NCBI GenBank assembly: GCA_037447655.1 | Contig: JBBHKE010002703.1 | Span: 28,347 to 83,346 of the forward strand | DNA length: 55,000 nucleotides | Direction: 5' to 3' | Source of the DNA: Zygnema cylindricum | Lineage: Eukaryota > Streptophyta > Zygnematophyceae > Zygnematales > Zygnemataceae | In this document: positions 47,994-55,000 of the stretch, in pieces | Numbering within the stretch: position 1 is the stretch's first letter | Layout of the letters: the number at the start of each line of letters is the position of its first letter | The notes under the pieces: generated by a model | Told to the model about the DNA's origin: nothing | What the model saw: only the letters and a program-made list of their open reading frames with translations | The model's database searches: none | Made by a program: the position numbers and the translations under genes

Positions 47994-48553
47994 TGAAAGA
48001 TTACAAACCAAATAAAATACACACACAACAATGGTGTTCCTCCTTAAAGATACTCAATATATTAAGTACAATGCAAATACAACTTCTTTTCTTCCTTCCT
48101 TTTACTTCTGATCTTTCTACGCCTCCTTAACAAGCTATGCCTCCTAAAAGATAATTCTACCACAAAGTCTCAACTAATAAATATAGGTACCCGACCAGAA
48201 ACGCGTAGGAATCAACGTGGTAAAAAGCACGACCAATACGTTGAACCGACTTGAACAACACGGTACGACTAGGAAAGTCAACCGCGAACCAACTTGAATC
48301 ACACGGTACGACTTGAACCTACGTGAACTGAAACTACCAAGCAATTTCCACGTCTCTTCTATAGTACTATTCAAACATACGTGAAATGAAACAAACATTT
48401 CATTTCACGTCACTTCAAATATCCAGCGACGAAACTTCTTCGTCGCTGGTACTTCAACTATCCAGCGACGAAACTACTTCGTCGCTGGTCGTCACTACCT
48501 TAGCTACGAGAATGACTCGTCGCTACCAGAGTTCTCAGTACCAAATCCTAACA
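47994..48553 (-). repeat. Copia-B 3' LTR with three hairpins
   Basis: TG...CA ends on the + strand (TGAAAG...CTAACA). Holds a 13-bp-stem hairpin at 48379-48410 (ACGTGAAATGAAA arms) and two 11-bp-stem hairpins, CCAGCGACGAA arms, at 48423-48449 and 48462-48488. Confidence 0.95.
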
Positions 48554-48587
48554 TTCCCCCTCTTACTGAGATACTCAAAGCCCCCTC

Positions 48588-51500
48588 TTACTCCATGCCA
48601 ACTAATTTCTTTCCCATTTCATAGACTTCCTTTAATGCTGCTTTGGTTAACATATCAGCAGCTTGTTCTTCTGTAGGAACAAACGAAAATTCAACTTCTT
48701 TTTCCGTAACCAAATCTCGAACAAAGTGCCACTGAATTTTAATGTGTTTAGTGCGCTTATGCAAAATAGGATTTTTACTAAGTGCAATGGAAGACATATT
48801 ATCACTTAATATTTGCATGCATTCTTTTTCCACTCCAACCTCCGATAGAAATTCTTTAATCCACACAGCATTCTTCGCAGCATGACACGCTGCCATATAT
48901 TCCGCCTCCGTTGATGAAAGTGCCACAGTAGGTTGCAAACGGGAATTCCACGAGATTGCTCCTCCTGCAAGTAAAAACACATATCCTGACGTAGACCTTC
49001 CTGTATCATAGTCTCCTCCATAGTCGGCATCACAATATCCATAACAACTCAAGCCCTCACCCTTCCTATAAACAATTCCAAGACTAAGCGTTCCAGCCAA
49101 ATATCTAAAGATTCTCTTCACTGCCTCCCAATGTATTTTTTTCGGATTGCTACAATACCGACTAACCACGCTCACTGCGGCACTAATGTCTGGCCTAGTA
49201 CCGACACTCAAATACATTAAGCTTCCGACCGCCTCCCTATACGGGGCATCAACATCGGGACTTTTAACAAAATTAGAAAGCTTATCACGAGGATCAAGGG
49301 GAGTTCCAAGTGGCTTACAATCTAAAAACCCAAATCTTTCAAGTACCTCTTTTGCATATTGTTCCTGGCTTAACTTAATATCTCCGTTCCTCCTTCTCTG
49401 AATCTGAACTCCCACAATGTATTGTGCATCTCCTAAGTCTGTGATTTTAAAATACTTCCGAAATTCAATTTTTAATTCTTCAAGTAAATCTAAGTTGTGA
49501 GAGATAGAAATGAAATCATCTACGTAAACACTGAAAATTACCATGTCCCTACCTTCTCCCCGAATATACACTCCACAGTCTGCAATAAGCCTCCTAAATC
49601 CCAAAATTAGTAAGACCTTGTGAAGCTTATGGTTCCATGTTCTTGGTGCCTGCTTCAAACCATACAAAGCCTTCCACAACCTCCATACTTTTCCATTCTT
49701 TCCAGGAACTCCTTCTGGAATTTTCATATACACCTCCTCTTCTAGTTCTCCATTTAAGAAAGCTGTCTCTACATCCATCTGTTTGATATGCATTCCTTCC
49801 GCCGCCGCCATTGCAATAATTGCTCGCAAAGAATCAAACTTAACCACAGGAGCAAAAGTCTCAGAATAATCAATACCCTCCTTCTGCTGAAAGCCTTTAC
49901 ATACTAACCGCGCCTTATACTTAAGAATTTCTCCCGAAGCTCCCGTCTTTGTCTTAAAAACCCACTTTGAGTCAATCGCCTTCTTACCAACCGGTAAATC
50001 TACCTCTTCAAAACACCCATTCGATTTTACAGAATTAAATTCTTTGATAAACGCCGGTTTCCACTTATCCTCCCATTCGTCCGAGTCTCGAGCCTCTTGG
50101 TATGATTGAGGGTCCGTCGGACGATTTTCTGTAATTGCCTTTCATAAGAGAAAGGATTCCGCCCTTCCTTCTCTAATTTCGGAAATTGCCCTCTGGTAGC
50201 TGGTTTGCTTTTTATAAGACTGTCCAGGTGAAAATCGTTCCGGTGCCTTCCCTTTAGTGGATCTTTTACTTCTCCGTACGTCATCTGCAAATTCTTTATC
50301 TGAATCACTATTCTCAATCTTGTCATCATCCTCCTTCTCTAGGGTTGTCTCTTCTGATGTCACGTTGTCCATGCCTGTGGGTGATTCTCTGGTGACCTTG
50401 TCTCCTTGTGACTTGGTGCCGCTAAGCTTAGGTGTCAAAACTTTCTCTAAAGGTTTCTCTACAAATCGCACCTTTTTCTTCGTCTCTACCTCTGACAAAA
50501 CTTCGTCCTCTTCCTCCTCCTCTCCAGTGAACTTCTCATAATGACTTTCCTCCTCATAATCTTGAGCTCGTTTGGACTCATTAGCTCCCTTCACCATCCA
50601 TTCCAAGTTCTCATTAAACTCCACATTTCTAGACTCTTTAACCCTTCTAGTGACTGGGTTGTAAATCCTATACTGCATTGAGTTCTCACTATATCCCACA
50701 AAATATCCTTCCCATGACCGTGCAGCAAACTTTCCCTCCCGATTTCTTTCCTCTATGTATCCCATAGCCTCACATCCCCAAATCCTTAAGTGTTTTACCG
50801 TAGGTGTTTGTCCACTCCAAAGTTCCTCCGGTGTTTTGTTGCCCAAAGCGGAGTTTATTCTCCTGTTGGTAATATGGTTAGCTGCCCTGATTGCTTCTCC
50901 CCAAAGACGATGCGTGAGTTTCGTCGTATGGAGCATGGCGCGTACCATCTCTTGCAATGTCCGATTCTTCCTCTCTGCAATTCCATTCGATTGTGGGGAA
51001 TAAGGAGCCGTGAACTGCTGCTTAATCCCCGTCTCTTTACAGTAATCGGCGAAAGCAAGAAATTCACCTCCTCGGTCTGAGCGTACCGCCTTTACCTGCC
51101 TCCCACTTTCCCTCTCAGCCATGACCACAAAGTCTTTAAATGTTTCAAGAGCGTCTGACTTAGCTTTTAAAAGATATACCCATGTCTTTCTGCTGAAATC
51201 ATCAACTATCACCATAATGTACTTATTTTTTCCAATGGTTTCTAGATGTGTGTCCCCACAAAGATCTACATGGACTAGATCTAGAGGGGCATTCGCTTTG
51301 AATTGAAGATCTTTCACCGGATGAGGCTTCCTTTTATGTTTCCCTTTTGTGCATCCAACACATCCAATGACCTTCTCTCCTGTTGCCACATCTAGCCCTC
51401 GAACCGCCCCATGACGAATCATCTCCTTAATGTTACTCTCTGAAGTGTGACACATACGATGGTGCCACAACGTCAAGTCCTCCTTGTTGACTTCTGCCGA

Positions 51501-51950
51501 ATGGAGATGACCTTCTTCATCTGCCGTCCTATTTTCTGGTTTTCTCCAAATCAATCTGCTTTGCATATTTTCAGTCACAATGCCTTCTGCAAATGGCCCT
51601 GTTTTACTACTCAAAATGATTCTACCTCCTTCTAAGCATGTGGCTCTTCCTCCTTTCTTTTGAAGTTGTGGGACACTTAAGAGATTAATGCACCCCCCTG
51701 GATTATAGAGCACATTGTTAAAGCGTACTCTATTGACTCTAATTTTCCCTGTTCTATCTTGTGTTGGTAGATCCAACCGTACTGTTCCCACTGTATCGAT
51801 GACCATCATTGAACCATTAGCCACTATGATGGATTTTGGTATAGTGAGTTTTCTAATGTCACTGAATAGTCCTGGATCTGAACACATGTGATGTGTGGCA
51901 CCTGAATCTATGATCCAACTGTTAAATTTTCCCTTACTCTCCTTGCCTCG
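48588..51950 (-). CDS. Copia-B pol: protease-integrase-RT-RNase H, one in-frame stop
   Basis: One reading frame from SWIIDSGATHH (protease D-S-G-A motif, about 51920-51890) through gag-pre-integrase (LTLWHHRMCH), integrase (zinc His/Cys, VDLCGD, SDRGGEFL, SPQSNGIAERKNRT), then RT (WVFKTKTG; QMDVETAFLNGEL; VYVDDFISI) and RNase H (YGYCDADYGGD; SSTEAEYMA; LHKRTKHI), stopping at 48588. The frame is open except for a TGA at 50142-50144 between integrase and RT, explained by a CGA to TGA change. Functions: processing, chromosomal integration, reverse transcription. All catalytic motifs look intact, so it was recently active, but this copy cannot make full pol without readthrough. Confidence 0.9.
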
Positions 51951-52707
51951 TGTGTGAAATAGAATATCCTCCTTTTCCTGTGATTCCTCGATAAGTGAAC
52001 CTTGTCTCCTTGTGACTTGGTGCCGCTAAGCTTAGGTGTCAAAACTTTCTCTAACGGTTTCTCTACAAATCGCACCTTTTTCTTCGTCTCTACCTCTGAC
52101 AAAACTTCGTCCTTTTCCTCCTCCTCTCCACTGAACTTCTCATAATGACTTTCCTCCTCGTAATCTTGAGCTCGTTTGGACTCATTAGCTCCCTTCACCA
52201 TCCATTCCAAGTTCTCATTAAACTCCACATTTCTAGACTCTTTAACCCTTCTAGTGACTGGGTTGTAAATCCTATACTGCATTGAGTTCTCACTATATCC
52301 CACAAAATATCCTTCCCATGACCGTGCAGCAAACTTTCCCTCCCGATTTCTTTCCTCTATGTATCCCATAGCCTCACATCCCCAAATCCTTAAGTGTTTT
52401 ACCGTAGGTGTTTGTCCACTCCAAAGTTCCTCCGGTGTTTTGTTGCCCAAGGCGGAATTTATTCTCCTGTTGGTAATATGGTTAGCTGCCCTGATTGCTT
52501 CTCCCCAAAGACGATGCGTGAGTTTCGTCGTATGGAGCATGGCGCGTACCATCTCTTGCAATGTCCGATTCTTCCTCTCTGCAATTCCATTCGATTGTGG
52601 GGAATAAGGAGCCGTGAACTGCTGCTTAATCCCCGTCTCTTTACAGTAATCGGCGAAAGCAAGAAATTCGCCTCCTCGGTCTGAGCGTACCGCCTTTACC
52701 TGCCTCC
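50395..52707 (-). repeat. 709-bp direct duplication of an integrase segment within Copia-B
   Basis: 50395-51103 and 51999-52707 match almost base for base (offset 1604). The outer copy joins the end of gag (GGHRGRGGR) to integrase QVKAVRSDRGGEF and then jumps back to the zinc-knuckle/protease region. Confidence 0.93.
51908..52707 (-). pseudogene. Extra integrase fragment in Copia-B
   Basis: Reads from SDRGGEFLAFADYCKETG through SPQSNGIAERKNRTLQE to TKSQGDKV, then about 30 out-of-frame residues to a stop. It lacks the integrase N-terminal zinc region and first catalytic Asp. Product of the internal duplication; no function expected. Confidence 0.85.
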
Positions 52708-53658
52708 TCGTCCACGATGTCCACCTCCTCGCCCCCTAGATCCCCTAAAGCTGTAAGCTCCTCCGTCATCCTCCTCTTGATAACTTTGGTACGATGACCC
52801 CTTGTTTTCCTCTTTTGGTGTTGCTTTCTCCTTCTCCGTACTTTTCAAGTGATTGATAGCGTATGCCATTGTTGGTTTCTCTCGCCCCTTGATGACCTCC
52901 TTTGCTACCGCAAACTTGCTTGGAAGGCTCCTCATGAAAACAAACAACCTCTCTTTTTCTGTAGGGAAGTTATTGAGTGAGTTAAGTTGTTCTATGATAA
53001 CATTAAATCTTTTGACTCCATCATCAATGGACTCATTCTCCTTCATTCTAAACCCAATATACTCCTCAAAGAGATAATTTTCATTTGCCTCAAATCCATT
53101 TTCAAACGCATTTTGCAAAGCGGTCCAACAATCAAAAGCCCTATCATGAGTTAGAAGGTGTTCATGCATAGAACTAGCACAACTTTGTATTAGTGCGGTG
53201 GAGGCCGCCATATCTTTCTTGTCCCACTTATGTGCTCCGGCTGGATCCACGTAAGGATCCGGTCGTGTTTCTTCCCCGATAACGATGTCCCAAAGTTTTT
53301 TTGGTGTGAATGCTCCTCGAATGTATCTCTTCCAAATTGCATAGTTGGAACCCGTGAAGACAATGGTTTTATTAAACACTTTGTAATCATCATCCTCGCT
53401 CTCCTCCTCTTCCTCATAAAGTTTAGATTTCCCCTTCTTTTTCTTTATTTTCTTGGAGTTGCGTGAGTCTCCACTTACTTCTCCATCTCCATCATCTACT
53501 TGTGTTTTGAGAAACTCTTGAAATCGTTCAAACGTTCCTTCGTCCATCTTCACATTTTTCTCCCCCCATTCGTCATACTCATCATATTGAGTCCCTGTAA
53601 CTCCTCTTCCACTAACTCTCCCACTAGCTTCCGTCGGGGATTTTACTTTCTCCGCCAT
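52696..53658 (-). CDS. Copia-B gag, C-terminally cut
   Basis: 320 residues from ATG 53658. Acidic/Lys-rich N-terminal part, then the copia gag core (TGSNYAIWKRYIRGAF; LWDIVIGEE; RMKENESIDDGVKRFN; RLFVFMRSLP), then an Arg/Gly tail that ends at a TAA created at the duplication junction. The zinc knuckle expected after the Arg/Gly region is lost here. Forms the virus-like particle shell of the retrotransposon. Confidence 0.9.
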   Translation of the reverse strand: MAEKVKSPTEASGRVSGRGVTGTQYDEYDEWGEKNVKMDEGTFERFQEFLKTQVDDGDGEVSGDSRNSKKIKKKKGKSKLYEEEEESEDDDYKVFNKTIVFTGSNYAIWKRYIRGAFTPKKLWDIVIGEETRPDPYVDPAGAHKWDKKDMAASTALIQSCASSMHEHLLTHDRAFDCWTALQNAFENGFEANENYLFEEYIGFRMKENESIDDGVKRFNVIIEQLNSLNNFPTEKERLFVFMRSLPSKFAVAKEVIKGREKPTMAYAINHLKSTEKEKATPKEENKGSSYQSYQEEDDGGAYSFRGSRGRGGGHRGRGGR

Positions 53659-53680
53659 ACCGGCAAATGTTGCCAGTAAC

Positions 53681-53694
53681 CCGCTCCGATACCA
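53681..53694 (-). other. Copia-B primer-binding site
   Basis: TGGTATCGGAGCGG, two bases inside the 5' LTR, resembles the plant copia site complementary to initiator tRNA-Met (usually TGGTATCAGAGC). Confidence 0.8.
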
Positions 53695-53696
53695 AT

Positions 53697-54256
53697 TGAA
53701 AGATTACAAACCAAATAAAATACACACACAACAATGGTGTTCCTCCTTAAAGATACTCAATATATTAAGTACAATGCAAATACAACTTCTTTTCTTCCTT
53801 CCTTTTACTTCTGATCTTTCTACGCCTCCTTAACAAGCTATGCCTCCTAAAAGATAATTCTACCACAAAGTCTCAACTAATAAATATAGGTACCCGACCA
53901 GAAACGCGTAGGAATCAACGTGGTAAAAAGCACGACCAATACGTTGAACCGACTTGAACAACACGGTACGACTAGGAAAGTCAACCGCGAACCAACTTGA
54001 ATCACACGGTACGACTTGAACCTACGTGAACTGAAACTACCAAGCAATTTCCACGTCTCTTCTATAGTACTATTCAAACATACGTGAAATGAAACAAACA
54101 TTTCATTTCACGTCACTTCAAATATCCAGCGACGAAACTTCTTCGTCGCTGGTACTTCAACTATCCAGCGACGAAACTACTTCGTCGCTGGTCGTCACTA
54201 CCTTAGCTACGAGAATGACTCGTCGCTACCAGAGTTCTCAGTACCAAATCCTAACA
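53697..54256 (-). repeat. Copia-B 5' LTR
   Basis: 560 bp, apparently identical to 47994-48553 including all three hairpins (second and third at 54126-54152 and 54165-54191). Confidence 0.95.
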
Positions 54257-54257
54257 G

Positions 54258-54522
54258 GGGCCTCGTAAGTACATGGTTGGAGAGTCAGGCAAAGCCGAAA
54301 TGTGCGACATGTTTTGTCGAACTCTTGGGAGAGGCCACATCCATATACTCCCTTGTGATTCAAAATTTAGTTTTGTTTGTACTCACGCCTCCCAAGATGG
54401 TCGCCGCCATGAAACTTGCAAATATGGTCCTGATGAAGAAAAAGAAAAAGATGAACTCACACATGAATGCTATTGGGCGGGCATTAACTGGCAAGATCCT
54501 TGTAGCGCATTGGAGCGAGATG
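54258..54522 (+). CDS. Exon of an unidentified Cys/His-containing protein, cut on the left by the Copia-B LTR
   Basis: An open frame runs from the LTR edge through KYMVGESGKAEMCDMFCR, GRGHIHILPC, CKYGPDEEKEKDELTHECYW and DPCSALERD to a good donor (GAT|gtaaga at 54523). Cys and His are spaced C-x3-C-x7-H-x-H-x3-C, which could bind metal. I do not recognise the family. The acceptor or start is not visible; CTAACAG at the LTR edge could serve as a new acceptor. The 54523-55000 remainder is AT-rich with no further exon seen. Confidence 0.5.
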
Positions 54523-55000
54523 TAAGAAAAATAAGATGTTTGTTTAAAACAATTAGGTGATTACGGTCATTAGAAACATTTTAGAACTAATAAGCGTCAT
54601 GTTAAAGTAATACAAACTCGTAATCTTTTATATCATAGGCTTTATCATGTATTAAACAGTCCTAATAAGCTTACTGTTTCTCAAACTTGTCGTTGAAGCA
54701 CAAGAGAGGAACAGTAACTTTTAATATTCAACTTTTCATTCTTGAATCCCTACCACTTTTTAAAAATTACCCATTGGAACTTTAAAACTTAGAAGCTTGC
54801 CACCAAACTTTTATACTCAATTCCAATCTGAATATCAATGTATAATTGTCTGAATATCAATGTATAATTGTTGATGTCCAACATTTTATTTTCCAAGTCA
54901 ACAAATTGTTGAATTATTTAATGTCCAATTCGAACGTTTTGTGTTCAATGCTTGATGATTTAAAGTCAATGTTAGTGACTCATGCACAATATCTGGGATT
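54523..55000. other. AT-rich sequence at right edge
   Basis: Intron or spacer downstream of the 54258-54522 exon. A 22-base tandem pair (CTGAATATCAATGTATAATTGT) lies at about 54828-54872. Nothing else seen. Confidence 0.6.

Larger units (their letters stand above)
47994..54256 (-). mobile_element. Copia-B: Ty1/copia retrotransposon, recent, rearranged inside
   Basis: Two 560-bp LTRs (47994-48553 and 53697-54256) appear identical. On the coding (minus) strand order is 5' LTR, primer site TGGTATCGGAGCGG (53681-53694, close to the initiator-tRNA(Met) type), gag, an extra integrase segment, protease, integrase, RT, RNase H, purine run AGAGGGGGAAT, 3' LTR. Integrase before RT defines Ty1/copia. 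Three faults: a 709-bp duplication, a frame break at its junctions, and one in-frame TGA. No target-site duplication: CATCA on the left, GGGGC on the right. Confidence 0.95.

Overview
This is nuclear DNA from a eukaryote: AT-rich, with spliced genes (GT-AG introns of about 0.3-1 kb), many CT/GA and TA microsatellites, MITE-like elements and two Ty1/copia LTR retrotransposons. A green-lineage host (alga or plant) is my best guess. The reasons are a regulator with four MA3 domains of the plant MRF/ECIP1 type, a FEN1 tail with the plant-like NKSSQGR-x-ESFFKP PIP box, a copia primer site close to the plant initiator-tRNA(Met) type, and a TTTAGGG/TTAGGG-like tract. None of this fixes the species. 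All exons below were assembled by eye from splice sites, reading phase and family motifs.

Layout. 0.6-3.1 kb: last five exons of FEN1 (+). 4.4-7.95 kb: intact five-exon gene A (-) joining seven CCCH zinc fingers to a PARP catalytic domain. 9.1-11.85 kb: divergently oriented paralogue B (+), six CCCH fingers plus PARP. 12-15.3 kb: gene-free repeats (a 760-bp direct duplication, CGATAT-rich satellite, a hAT-type MITE). 15.7-20.2 kb: complete five-exon MA3 gene (-). 20.3-25.2 kb: mostly non-coding with a possible ankyrin relic. 25.2-25.8 kb: CCCH-only gene D (-). 26.8-30.7 kb: gene C (+), a pseudogene copy of A in inverted orientation. 32.9-33.4 kb: CCCH-only gene E (-). 36.3-47.7 kb: poly(ADP-ribose) glycohydrolase (PARG, -) with a non-autonomous copia element (37.9-43.4 kb, TSD CTTTC) in one intron. 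48.0-54.3 kb: a second copia element with LTRs that look identical, an internally duplicated integrase segment and one nonsense codon. 54.3-54.5 kb: an exon of an unidentified gene (+).

Taken together, about 45 kb holds two apparently functional CCCH-PARP genes, one dead copy, two CCCH-only relatives and a PARG. The first group would add ADP-ribose and carry CCCH fingers of a kind that often bind RNA; PARG removes poly(ADP-ribose). FEN1, a nuclease of Okazaki-fragment and base-excision repair, lies next to them. This writer/eraser neighbourhood, expanded by inverted duplication, is the most interesting signal in the window. Whether it acts as a system (stress, RNA or antiviral control, as for animal PARP12/ZAP-type proteins) is inference only.
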